Shown piece by piece: positions 44,147 through 54,591 of a stretch of 64,000 nucleotides of DNA. The notes below the pieces were generated by a model. It had not been told where the DNA came from and did no database searches. It saw only the letters and a program-made list of their open reading frames with translations. Numbering within the stretch: position 1 is the stretch's first letter; each line of letters opens with the position of its first letter. Origin of the DNA: Physcia stellaris (Eukaryota > Ascomycota > Lecanoromycetes > Caliciales > Physciaceae); contig JABSSW010000022.1 of NCBI GenBank assembly GCA_018902385.1, forward strand, positions 372,001 through 436,000, given 5' to 3'. A program made the position numbers and the translations under genes.

Positions 44147-46591
44147 ATGGCTGAGGATGGTATGCTCGTCAATTTCTCTGTCAGCGACGAGATCGGGCGC
44201 TCAAAGCCTGTCTTCAAAGGCGGCCGTTGGCGAGATCGCCTTTCCGCTAAACGAAGCATTCGCCCACGACCACCAAAGCCCACCTCCTCAGAGAGCAAAT
44301 CCATCCCTCGTACCCCAGAAGCTCCAGAAAAAGATGTGGCAGGCAAGGACAATGTAGAGCAACCCCAAGCCAAACGCCAAAAGATCGACGCACGCCCGAA
44401 ACCCACATTCGCAGCCAACAACGCCTCGAAAGAAGTCATATCCTCCCTCTTCACCTATAACCCATCATCTCGAATTTCTGCCGAAAAGGCGCAGGAAGAC
44501 GAAGAACCGGCCAAACCTTCGAACGCACCTTTACCTGACGGCATCGAGACCTTTACCTCCCTCGGCCTCTCAACCTCTCTCGCAGCTCACCTCCTCACCA
44601 AGCTATCCCTCACAAGTCCCACCGCAATCCAAGCCTCAACAATCAAACAATTACTTACTGAAGATGCCGACGCCTTTATCCAAGCCGAGACCGGCTCGGG
44701 GAAGACGCTTGCTTACCTATTGCCAATCGTGCAGCGGATCATGGCCATATCCGCCAACCAAGAAAAGAAAGTAGCTAAAAGCTCGGTGGAGTACCAAGAC
44801 CCTGCCTCCGAGAGGAAGCTTCATAGGAAAGCAGGTCTCTTCGCCATCATTCTCTCGCCAACCCGCGAACTGGCGTCGCAAATATCTTCAGTCCTCTCCT
44901 TGCTGCTTACGCGCTGTCCTTACATAGTAGCCAGCACAGTAATCGGTGGGGAGAAGCGGAAGTCCGAGAAAGCGCGGTTGAGGCGTGGTGCGAACATCCT
45001 CGTTGCTACTCCCGGGCGGCTAGCAGATCATTTAGACAACACGGAGGTGCTGGATGTGAGTCAGGTGCGTTGGCTGGTTCTGGATGAAGGGGATCGATTG
45101 ATGGAGCTGGGGTTTGAGGAGGAGATACAGGGGATTGTAGAGAAACTAGAGAAGAGGAGGTTGTTTAGCCGTGATGCTTCTGTCAGGAACACAGAGGAGG
45201 GAAATGGAAGGGATGGTCAAATGATGAAGGAGGGGTTGCCGGACAGGAGGATTACGGTACTGTGTTCGGCGACCATGAAGATGACGGTTCAACGACTCGG
45301 GGAGATCAGTTTGAAGGATGCGGTGCACATCAAAGCAGAGCCGAAACCTTTGTCACAATCATCGGGCAACACGAATAGGGAACCTAAGGTAGAAGCGGGA
45401 AATGCAGAGAAAGCCTTCCAAGCACCAGCTCAACTGAAGCAGTCGTACATCATTGTTCCTCCGAAACAGCGTTTGGTCACACTTGCTGCACTACTGAAGC
45501 ATACATTCGCTCGACGCGGGTCTGTCATGAAGGCTATTGTATTTCTTTCATGCGCAGATAGTGTCGATTTCCATTTCGAGGTCTTCGCTCGCGACATTGA
45601 CGAAATTTCCACGGACGGTGTCACGAAGCCAAAACCTTCATCGACAACCAACACCATATCCTTATCTCCATCCTTGACGTCGAAAACAAATCCGCCATTG
45701 AACATCTATCGCATGCACGGCTCCCTACCGCAATCGGTTCGGACGTCCACTCTTAAGTCATTTTCTCATTCGATGGATCCGGCAATCTTGCTCTGTACTG
45801 ACGTTGCTTCCCGAGGATTGGACCTTCCAAATATTGATCTCGTCATCGAGTATGATCCACCCTTCAGCGCAGACGACCATCTGCATCGTGTGGGCCGAAC
45901 AGCTAGAGCGGGAAAAGCAGGTCGAGCAGAATGCTTTCTCATGCCTGGCCGTGAGGAGGGATATGTCAAGGTCCTCAAAGAAGGCGTTACAGGGGGCAAA
46001 GTAATTAGATACGATGCTGAAGAGTTTTTGAAGAAAGGGTTTGCCATTGAAAAGGCCACGAAGAACCAGGGAGTTGAAAAGAGTGGTAAGAGGGGGAGTG
46101 TGGAGGAGCCGAAGAACTGGGAAGAAGCTGCGACAGAATTCCAATTGGAGGTCGAGCGTTGGGTGATTGATGGAAGTCGCTCCGGTGAGTTAGCGCGCAA
46201 GGCCTATGTAAGCCACGTGCGGGCGTATGCCACCCATGTTGCCAATGAAAGGGGAATTTTCGACGTGAAGTCATTGCATCTAGGCCACCTTGCGAAGGCT
46301 TTTGCGTTGCGGGAAAGGCCGGGTAATATGGGTCGTGGTAAAGTCGTTGGAGGATGTGTTATGAAATCGGTGAAAAGGCAACATCAGCCGGGGACGAAGC
46401 GGAAAGTTGAAGATGATACTCCCGAAAGGGCCACAGCTGTCCTCGCTGGGGAAGCCAATGGTAATGCTAATCCAAATTGGCGAAAAGCGGACGTTGATAC
46501 CGAGACCCCGAACGGAAAAGATGCAGCGAAAAGGATGCGAGCGAAGATGAAAGAGCACATGGCTGTTGCCAGCGAATTCAACATTGGTTGA
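44147..46591 (+). CDS. DBP7: ATP-dependent RNA helicase Dbp7
   Basis: A nucleolar DEAD-box protein needed for 60S ribosomal subunit assembly. The start ATG at 44147 (MAEDGMLVNFSVSDEIG) matches the family N-terminus, although the frame is open further upstream. Helicase motifs are QAETGSGKTLAYLLP (I), SPTRELASQ (Ia), VATPGRLADHL (Ib), VLDEGDRLMELGF (II, DEGD as is usual in Dbp7), LCSATM (III), TDVASRGLDLPNIDLV (V) and HRVGRTARAGKAG (VI). A family-typical insert lies between motifs II and III and in the second lobe. The C-terminal DUF4217 part contains VSHVRAYATHV and FDVKSLHLGHLAKAFALRE. 814 aa, single exon. It is convergent with ASA1, with 26 bp between stop codons. Confidence 0.95.
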   Translation: MAEDGMLVNFSVSDEIGRSKPVFKGGRWRDRLSAKRSIRPRPPKPTSSESKSIPRTPEAPEKDVAGKDNVEQPQAKRQKIDARPKPTFAANNASKEVISSLFTYNPSSRISAEKAQEDEEPAKPSNAPLPDGIETFTSLGLSTSLAAHLLTKLSLTSPTAIQASTIKQLLTEDADAFIQAETGSGKTLAYLLPIVQRIMAISANQEKKVAKSSVEYQDPASERKLHRKAGLFAIILSPTRELASQISSVLSLLLTRCPYIVASTVIGGEKRKSEKARLRRGANILVATPGRLADHLDNTEVLDVSQVRWLVLDEGDRLMELGFEEEIQGIVEKLEKRRLFSRDASVRNTEEGNGRDGQMMKEGLPDRRITVLCSATMKMTVQRLGEISLKDAVHIKAEPKPLSQSSGNTNREPKVEAGNAEKAFQAPAQLKQSYIIVPPKQRLVTLAALLKHTFARRGSVMKAIVFLSCADSVDFHFEVFARDIDEISTDGVTKPKPSSTTNTISLSPSLTSKTNPPLNIYRMHGSLPQSVRTSTLKSFSHSMDPAILLCTDVASRGLDLPNIDLVIEYDPPFSADDHLHRVGRTARAGKAGRAECFLMPGREEGYVKVLKEGVTGGKVIRYDAEEFLKKGFAIEKATKNQGVEKSGKRGSVEEPKNWEEAATEFQLEVERWVIDGSRSGELARKAYVSHVRAYATHVANERGIFDVKSLHLGHLAKAFALRERPGNMGRGKVVGGCVMKSVKRQHQPGTKRKVEDDTPERATAVLAGEANGNANPNWRKADVDTETPNGKDAAKRMRAKMKEHMAVASEFNIG

Positions 46592-46617
46592 CAAGGGACT
46601 CCCTTGATTGAGCGAGA

Positions 46618-48007
46618 TCAGTAGATATCCCACAATGATACCTTGCCGTCCTTGGAGCCGGCCGCAAGCCAATGTGTTGTTCGTGACTTGTCATCTCGCC
46701 GTTGCTGGACCGTAGTAGTCCGTGAACTCTGATCTAGAGCCTGCTTTGAACGCTGGTTTACGATGGCGACCTGGTCACAGTCTTCTAATTCATCTGGAGT
46801 CTGAAGACCAGTCGAGGAGGTAGGTTGGTTCACCGCAGCAAAAGCAGTAGCGTAGCAGCCAGCTTTGTGCCACTTCAAGACCGCGACTTCTTTCATGGAC
46901 TTGGCTGCATAAACTCTGAGGCGGGCATCCCAGCCAGCAGTAGCGAAGATACGCCCGTCAGACCGGACTTGGAGACCTTGCTGACCAGAATGCTTCGTCT
47001 GGAGGACTTTCAAAGCTCTGAGGTCAGTATTCCAGATGCTTCGTGCTGAGGGGAGCGGGTGCTTCGCAATGACGGCGTCGGCGGAAGAAGTAAAGTAGTA
47101 GTCATGTGTAGGGGCAACTGATAATGACAAGATAGGCTGAGAATGTGTCTGAGTACAATATAACCTTTGAAAAGCCGCGGATGGATCACTCTGAACGAAC
47201 ACCATGGTATGGCCGCTTTCGTAGCCGGCAGCAACTTGGATTTGAGAGGTGTCCGCAAGTATCGACAAAGCCATGACCATACCTGTGGGGAGGTCAACAT
47301 TGTTCGACAGCTTGTCGTTTTGACAACCTACCTGTGGTGATGTTCCGGTCTGCCATAATTACTGCGGCCCGTGTCTCTGATGGTAGTTGATAGATGTCAA
47401 TCTACTCAATGTAAGTTTGACACATGCTGCAGCGTATGAGGTGGACCTACACCGCCTGAATCTACCGCGTTGGGTACTGCAACCAGTATCGGTCTTGCTG
47501 TCTTGCTATCTTGAACAGCTTTGGCCAATCCTTGAGGTGGTGGCATGCCGTCGAGACACATTGCAAACGAACAGAAATTAAGCGTATTGACGGGTAGCAC
47601 ATGGAGCATCCAAGGCTGCTTTGCAAGAGCAGTTGCATCAACCGGCAGTGTTTTGTCCATCTGTTCCTCAGCTGCATTTGGTAATTGCCATACGATGAGT
47701 TTGTGATCCCTGCCATGACTGATTCACATTCAGGAGTTAGTATCGTCTTGGAAACACAGTGGATGAAGACGGACGTTATAATCCTGTCGGTACCCCAGGA
47801 ACTGACGCCCAAGATGGCCTTCGCATGAGCCTTCCAAACGGCTACTGGCCGTTTGAACGCTAGATTCCAAGAGACAATCCAGCCTTCCGCATCGCCCGTA
47901 AGTAGACGGGAGTTGCCGTCTGTGAAATGTAATGCATGTATCTGGGCAGAATGACCACGAAGAATGAAAGCAGGCTGAGCTGGAGGAAGCGAATCGTGGG
48001 ACACCAT
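46618..48007 (-). CDS. ASA1: ASTRA-associated protein 1 (Asa1), WD40 protein
   Basis: A WD40 component of the ASTRA complex, which includes Tra1, Rvb1/2 and the Tel2-Tti1-Tti2 chaperone. Exons (minus) are 48007-47775, 47718-47451, 47401-47332 and 47282-46618 (introns 56, 49 and 49 bp), 411 aa. Joined blades read PAFILRGHSAQIHALHFTDG, GDAEGWIVSWNLAFKRPV, then HGRDHKLIVWQLP across the first intron, IDIYQLPSET across the second, and TTGMVMALSIL across the third. The last exon has SIWNTDLRALKVLQTKHSGQ and the final blade WLAAGSKDGKVSLWDIY, the typical Asa1 ending. The donors GTCCGT (intron 1) and GTAGGT (introns 2 and 3) were chosen to keep these family segments intact. Confidence 0.88.
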
Positions 48008-49878
48008 TGCTCAGACCAAATCAGGGGCGTTTAAGTGGAGCGATATCTCTCTATTTGAATGTTTTTGGTTTTCAATAGTACTTGAACCGAGATGAAGACG
48101 GAAAGCAAGGGGGGAGCTTTTCAGGCTCTTCATGAGTGACAATCGCACGGCGGCACATTAAGAAGATCCTCAACATAGCTTTGAAAGTGCCGTGGCAGCA
48201 TACAGTCGCAGGAGAGGATGGGTTGAGTATCAACACCGTCCAAGGCTCGGTCCGCCCTCTTGCGATGATACCTCGGCAATCGTCTCGTGGTGGCTTCCTG
48301 CCATTGGTGCCTCGTCTGATCTGGCCGCCTGGCTTGGCCAAAGGAGACACGTTACAGAGGAGTAAGAGGCAGCCATGAGCGACGCTTGTTTGCCAAATAC
48401 CGAGACTTATATATGGCCCAATGCTGTGAAGTCGTCGATTCACTCAAGGAGGTCGGAATGCAGGCCATGTGTTTCTGGAGCCACACCGAGGTTGGTAAGG
48501 CGTGCTTCCAGCCATGCCGGCAATCCTGGATTGGTACCGGCACACTTCCAGGGACTCTATGCCAAGCTCTACCGTGCCATGTCCGATGAAGTACTCCGTA
48601 TCAGAGCACTCTAAGGTTATCCGGGAGAGTCAATGCTGCTTAGGAGAGAGGGGATGGGGGTTCGCAGACTGCCGACAGCGAGTGATTAGTTGCGATGAAC
48701 ACTGCAGGAGCATATCGTAAGAAAAGGGACTAGGTACCTTACACCCCTGCCAATGATGATTTTACGCCAGGGCCGCTTTGAGTCGTGAAAAGTCTTCGGA
48801 CGGTCTAGATCCCGACGCCTCTGACATCGGTGCGACTGACAAGATCGTCGATTGACTGGCCGGTGGGAGACGGTAGGCTCAGGGGATGTACGGTGTTGTT
48901 GCTGTCAGCATCGCAGCTGAAAAGTGTCTATTGCGATGCCTGTGTCTGAATCGTAGCGGTGCTTGGGCGCTTTGCAATCGTACAGAAATGGGTTGATGAC
49001 CTTTGGACCCTGGACTTGCTGGCCTTAGTGAGGTACCTTAGTGCCTGAGATTTGCCCATTCGGTGACAAGGTAAACGCTATATACGAGCTGCATCTGCAG
49101 AAAACTTGCAGGCTTTGCAGCCAATCCGTTCGGGATAAACGTCACTCCTACCAAGTCCTTGACCTCGTCCAAGGCTCTGGGCCTGAACTTATTGGGTACG
49201 ACTGTGGAAAGAGTGACGCCACAAGCAGCCCCCTTCTCTACAACGCGCCCTTCCTATAGCTGACCCTCCTCCTCGGCCTCACTCCATCCCACACCCCCGT
49301 TGTCCGACACCTTCTCGCCCGCTCCGTTGAAAACCTTACCCACCAGCTTTCTCAACCTTCCGCATTTCTCACACGTCTGCGAGGCCAGTGGAGCGGAGGG
49401 CAGCCGACGTGCGGGCAACTCCAAGCAAATCCGTCGCCAATCCTTCCAGGTAAGTACCAGCATCAAAGGCTGCAGTGTGCTACCCGATTCTTACTCAGAC
49501 CTCAATTCCTAGACACTTTCCCTCCCTTCCGTCTATCAAACTCCTCGTCAAGGTAGTGAAGAAGCCCGTCATACAGATTTGGGAGCAGCGACTACGTAGC
49601 CGCTGGAAGCCGTCATTCTGGCTCCACCCATTGAGAACCCCTACTTCTCCCAGCCGATATTCGACCTGGCATACCTCGAAACCCACCAGCAACAGCCATC
49701 ATCATACGCCTCGTCCACTACTTCCGAAACCACTCTGTTTGGAGAGCAGTCCAAGAACAAAAGCGCGGCTGTTGACGGCAACTATAAGAAAGATGCAAGC
49801 GTGAGGTCTGCGAAGAGGATCAAAGTGGAGCAGCCTTTGACAGGTGTCGCCGATAAGACCAATATCGATACCCTTCCA
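48008..49878. other. Intergenic, 1.9 kb; likely leader or missing 5' exon of the Zn2Cys6 gene
   Basis: No complete gene. The last 280 bp (from 49600) are open in the frame of the downstream regulator and read like coding sequence (APPIENPYFSQPIFDLAYLE). Possible introns lie just before: 49452-49511 (GTAAGT...CCTAG) and 49555-49599 (GTAGTG...CGTAG). They would make an N-terminal extension, but no start ATG was found. Confidence 0.4.
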
Positions 49879-52021
49879 ATGGCTGCACCACAACCCGCTG
49901 CGACAAGTGCGCCCGCCGATGCTGCTGCCTCGAGGCCGAAGAGAGTGCGGACGGGCTGTCTGACTTGCAGGGAACGTCATTTGAAGTGTGACGAGGGTAC
50001 TCCGGACTGTCAGAACTGCCGCAAATCCAGTAGACCCTGCAAGAGAGGCGTCAGATTGAACTTCATCGATACCCAAGTCAAGACCCCTCCCATCACACCC
50101 CCGACACAAGAATGGGATGTAGTTTTTCAAGATGAGTCGCGGGAGATTGCGTCCGAATACCGGGGTGGACTAAGTCGATACGCACATCTTGTCGTTGAGC
50201 AGGCGAATGTACCAGAACCCAATGCAGAACCACCTTATGAGTTTCCGGGCACAATGGTCGATGCTCCAACATTATCACATCAACAGTTACCTTCAATACA
50301 GGCATTGCCCCCTGGGGGCGTTGAAGCGTACTCTGGAAACCCAGAACACTATCCAGATCAGGTGCGAGATAGGCACCGCCATTCATCCACGAACTCCGAC
50401 TCAACTTTCTCCAGTTCAACGATCCCAGCGCCCCCTCAGCCTTCTTACGGCCAATCTGAGCAGACCGTGACACCACCGACCGAGACTCGAACGTGCTTGG
50501 ACTCGCCGGAAGAAGTACTGTTTATGCAAGTTTTCGTGGAGGAGGTCGGGCTATGGATGGATAGTATGGATCCCTACAAGCATGTATGACGCTTCCAGAA
50601 CCATTATTGTCGCTGTAGCAGCTGATGCTTGTAGTTCTCTCGACTTTTGCCATTTGATTCATTGAGTGAACCCATGTTATTGAATGCCTTTCTTGCGTGC
50701 GGTGCTCGTCACCTGACGTTGGTTAACCCAGCGTACCACGAAGATAAGGCACTGAACTATTACGATACTGCAACAAGTATACTTTTGAAGTCGCTGCAGA
50801 ACCCCAACCGGAATACCGTCATCTGTGCTACGACAGCTGTTATCTTGAATGTTTACGAGATCATGTCTGAAAGAGCTCTCCAAAGGATGAATCATATTGC
50901 CGGCGCTCGAGCATTGATCAAAGAGTGTGGGTGGAACGCGAAGTCTGTTGGAATCGGTGCTGCATGTTTCTGGCTCAACGTTGGTATGGAAGTGCTCAGT
51001 TGTTTGCATTTCAACTGGCAGGTCGCTTGGGATCCAGAGCAATGGGGGGTCGACATGGACTTTTCGAGGGATACAAGCCAAGGCCAAGAAGATATTTGGA
51101 CATATCGCATGGTCTACATTGTTGCCAAAGTTGCGAACTTTAGATCATCATTTCCCAGATATGCCGAATCAACACAAGAGGCGGAAAATCAAAGATTACA
51201 GAAACGATACAATGAATGGAACCGACTCAAGGATTGGTGCGACTCATGGAACAATAGTGTCCCCCGGACAATGCATCCCATGGGCTACTTGTACCCATAT
51301 CAAACGAGCACCAAATCGGCCTTCCCCGAGGTTTGGTGAGTATCCATTCTCCTCGCATCCTTTCAGTAAAGCATTCACTGACCAAAAAAGGCTCATCAAG
51401 CGAACAACCATTGTTGCACGGCTATTCTATCACACCGCCATGTGTCTACTAGCCCGCGTTAATCCTGTCCTTCCTGTCACATCCCCGGAGATGCACGAGT
51501 TGCAGACCACCCATTCTCACGACCTTTGCGGCATTGTTGCCCACGTCAAAGATCGAGGTGTTGCGAGCGTTGCGATTCGATCCCTAGCCATAGCCGCCGA
51601 GTGCCTCGTCTCTCGCAGAGAACAAGAAGAAGTTCTTACGATATTCGACAAAATTCGCAAGGAAACTGGCTGGCGTGTGGCATTCCTGCACAAAGAACTC
51701 AAAGAGAAATGGGGTTGGCACGACGAAGAAGCATTTCAGCAGCAGCAACAGCAGCAACAGCAACAACAGCAGCAGCAGCAAGCTCAGCAACAATCGCAGC
51801 AGATGCCTTCAGCCATGATGCACAACCAAATGCCAGGGTTTGGTTATCCGCAACAAGGTGGCGGGAGTTCCCTGCCTCCAGCACCTCCAATAAAGCCACA
51901 AGGACCACCGCAAGGTATCGTCAATCCTTTGTTGAGCAAGGCGGATTTCTCAGCACCTAAACATCCATATCAGAACTATTGGGTGCCACCACTGCATCAA
52001 CAGCAGTACAACCATTATTAG
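49879..52021 (+). CDS. Zn2Cys6 fungal transcription factor with polyglutamine tract
   Basis: A nuclear DNA-binding regulator. Exons are 49879-50583, 50635-51335 and 51391-52021 (introns 51 and 55 bp), at least 678 aa. The zinc cluster is CLTCRERHLKCDEGTPDC, then QNCRKSSRPC, with spacing Cx2Cx6Cx6Cx2Cx6C, preceded by the basic KRVRTG. The middle domain runs from EEVLFMQVFVEEVGLWMDSM to HFSRLLPFDSLSEPML and LNAFLACGARHLTLVNP, typical of the fungal-specific factor domain. It continues through RMNHIAGARALIKECGWNA and WLNVGMEVLSCLHFNWQ. A run of 15 Gln at about 51739-51783 begins a Gln/Pro-rich C-terminus, a likely activation region. The start is uncertain: ATG 49879 is the first in frame, but the frame is open to 49600. 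The target genes are unknown. Confidence 0.88.
51739..51783 (+). repeat. CAG/CAA repeat encoding polyglutamine
   Basis: A trinucleotide array of mixed CAG and CAA codons inside the Zn2Cys6 gene, followed by further Gln-rich codons to about 51804. Such tracts often vary in length between strains. Confidence 0.9.
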
Positions 52022-52645
52022 AGCGTTGTTTGGCTTTCGGAACATAATCTCCGAAGAATTTTCGGTCCATTGTATAAACACAAATGTCGTCACAGCGAGG
52101 CGTTTTTAACTTTATTTGGCGGCAAAGTCTTTGCATGAGCGCTGGCTAGGATTCGGATCTGGGGCTCAATTTGGGGTGGCTTGGTACACAAAGATCCATC
52201 AAAGGCTTGCTATTGGATCACTTGGGACGAGAAAACGAATGTAATAAGAATTCTATACATAGAGGAGCAGTTGCATTTGAATTTCGGAAGTGCCATGCTC
52301 TTCTTAGTTTCCAAATTTCTCCTCGAGCTACCAGTTTCATCGGGTGCCTCCTATCGGCAAAGTCTGGCTCCGCCCTGTAATAATGAATGAGATATCTACG
52401 ATCAAACAAGGCAGTCTAAGGTCTTGGGCGAGATATCAACCCAACTAGTTCCTGTTACCCCATGTCGCCAATTTCGGCCCAATTTGTTCCTATGGCGCCT
52501 GGACCCTTCCCTGACCGCTCCCTAAAAGCTCCCCAAGCCCTTAAGGAAACATCCAAAGACCATTCACAACTTCCGCTCAATCCTGACCATAGGACTACAA
52601 TTGAGAGCGCACGCATCCCAGGAGGTGAGGACGCCAAAAAGCGAA
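52022..52645. other. Intergenic, 0.6 kb
   Basis: The 3' flank of the Zn2Cys6 gene up to the tRNA. Nothing is recognised. Confidence 0.5.
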
Positions 52646-52744
52646 TGCCCATTCTCGGAATCGAACCGAGGATCTTCTCATGTCGCTATTTTTGATGTGG
52701 AAAACCAATACGAGTGAGACGCAGTACCACTATGCCAAACGGGC
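52646..52744 (-). tRNA. tRNA-Thr (anticodon CGT) with a 27-nt intron
   Basis: Read on the minus strand. The 7-bp acceptor stem pairs GCCCGTT with AATGGGC (one G-T pair), the D arm is GCATAGTGGTACTGC, and the anticodon stem TCTCA pairs with TGAGA around anticodon CGT. The T arm is CTCGG TTCGATT CCGAG and the discriminator is A. A 27-nt intron (52682-52708) lies one base 3' of the anticodon, the canonical position. CCA is not encoded. Anticodon CGT reads ACG (Thr). Confidence 0.9.
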
Positions 52745-53767
52745 GACAATTACAATAACTAGATGGTAATTGTAAATATAGTCAAAAACTGACATCTGCG
52801 TTTTAATATGTATTCGCTTGCATTAGACTGGGATTTTTTACAAGACATCAGAAGTCCGAACCGGGATTGACATATTTCCTGCAGCTTGCCTCTGTCCCAG
52901 TCTTCGATCAACTTGTGGATAGGTCCACATTGGAGGCAGCTGGCGGATGTAGGGGCAATGTTAATGACCCAATACTAGGTCAAGCCTCTTTCACAAGTAT
53001 AGATTAAGTGAAGCCTTCCGAAAGCACAGTTGATCTTGAGTCTGTCTATGCTGATGAATTCGAACAAATCAATCGCCTGCGTGACATTGGGAATCTCCTG
53101 GAGAGACAATCCGAGATGCTCCTGAATACTCCATTACCGGCTCTGATGATGTTCTCATGATTCGGGACAATGTCCGTACCCAGGACGATCGCACCAAACG
53201 CTTCGATATCTAAGGTGGTTGCCGCGACTGTAGCAAGGCTAAACTGATTTGCGGATGCTATGGGTGGGATCCCCAGTCGTCTCCACAAGCATATGGCTTG
53301 GACATGGTCGGCTGGATCTCGGGATCGATGGAAATTTTTAATGGTACCTTAGCGAAGGACATTAACACCATCCAGGCTTTGAATGTGCAGAATTTTGGAG
53401 TCCTCCGACAGTCGCTGCCCAACCTAGGGACACTACATTGTTCAGATCTACGGCGACTTGGAGCCTCAAAAATTGCATAAACTGTAGGTCGGAATTCATG
53501 CAATGATCATTTCACGGGACCTTCTGACAGCTGAAAGTTTCTTTAAAAGCACCAGTTCGTTGAGGAAATCCTGTTAGAATGCCTGGTCTTTATTACAGGC
53601 CGAGGTCGAGTCATCCCTCGGAACAGTCCAAGAGGCAATTTCAAAGAGTTGAGCAGGCGACGAATGTAAAAGACATGTATGCCACTGATGTCAATAGAAA
53701 AGTTCAAGAAATTGATATATCCAAGCAAGAACACTTCTGTAGAAGTAAGTATACGCCCAAACACCAG
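52745..53767. other. Intergenic, 1 kb, with broken coding-like fragments
   Basis: No intact gene. Several stretches read like protein in changing frames: about 53027-53110 (ESVYADEFEQINRLRDIGNL), 53115-53210 (YSITGSDDVLMIRDNV, ending in TAA) and about 53269-53480 (YGLDMVGWISGSMEIFNGTL, ending in TAA). They may be remains of a degraded gene. The first exon of the secreted-protein gene at 53768 must also lie here. Confidence 0.35.
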
Positions 53768-54591
53768 CGCTTATCTCCTTCCTGGCTCTCTTCGCCTCCG
53801 CAACGGCCTCTCCCTCTACCCGCCGAGCGGCGACCTGCACTCCACCAAGCACGATCCCACTCGACATCCTCAACTTCTCCCTCCGCGTCAATGGCCATTC
53901 TGAAGGCGCCCCGGAACTCGAAATTAACTGGGAGTCCCCCCAGTTTCCAACCTCGCCTGGGCATTTCGTGCTCAGCACCAAGCCAATGACGAGCCCGCTC
54001 TTGACTTTTCTGAACGGCAATAGGGGTGGGAATTTGTGCGATCAGGGCGATCTGTGCTCTGATTTGGGGGTTCCGAGTGGACCAGGTGAAATTCAGAGCT
54101 TTAGCTTCGAGGGCCTGGATCAGAACGCTTTGCCGCCTTTTGAGGTGAGTACTTTGGCACCTTTGTCTCATCCTCTCCCTTCTCTTCGGCCTTTTTCTGT
54201 GCCTTCACCCCGCTCTGAGATTATCGAGGGTGATGGTTTCGGCCTGGCAAAAGAGCAACAAATTCCACTTCCTAAGAGAGACCAGCAATCACTAACCTTT
54301 GAGACAATCTAGGTCTACGGCATCTGCGACGCAGACAATAACCCCACTTTGGCACTCAAACCAAGACACGACTCCGGTAAGCCCTTGTCTTTTTCCTTCT
54401 GTGCTTCCCCTCATCCCTCCCTTCTCACTACCACTAAATAATATCTAAACTAACGACCTCGTTCTTCCTGCATCACAGGCTACGAATCCTTCGCCGTAAC
54501 CAGCTTCGCGGAGGGAAGCCAGGTGATGCTGCGCAAGAACGGGCAGGTGGGCATCGGGTCTGATGTTACGCTGAAGATTGTGCAGCACTAG
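53768..54591 (+). CDS. Secreted protein of unknown function (first exon unresolved)
   Basis: Three exons with good splice sites and phase: 53768-54144, 54313-54376 and 54479-54591 (introns 168 and 102 bp). The first of these opens directly with a signal-peptide-like core (ALISFLALFASATASPSTRR). The mature part has ILNFSLRVNG, FVLSTKPMTSPLLTFLN, GNLCDQGDLCSDLGVPSGPG, VYGICDADNNPTLALKPRHD and SGYESFAVTSFAEGSQVMLR, ending VTLKIVQH. There are four Cys after the signal. An ATG must come from an upstream exon with one base left over. The ATG at 53579 (ATGCCTG|GTCTTT) would fit in phase and give MPALISFLALF, but its donor is weak. No known domain. About 185 residues are supported. Confidence 0.65.

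Noticed and set aside
45061-45120. DEGD instead of DEAD in the Dbp7 motif II as a lost catalytic residue
   Set aside because: DEGD is the normal form in Dbp7 proteins, so the enzyme is not impaired.
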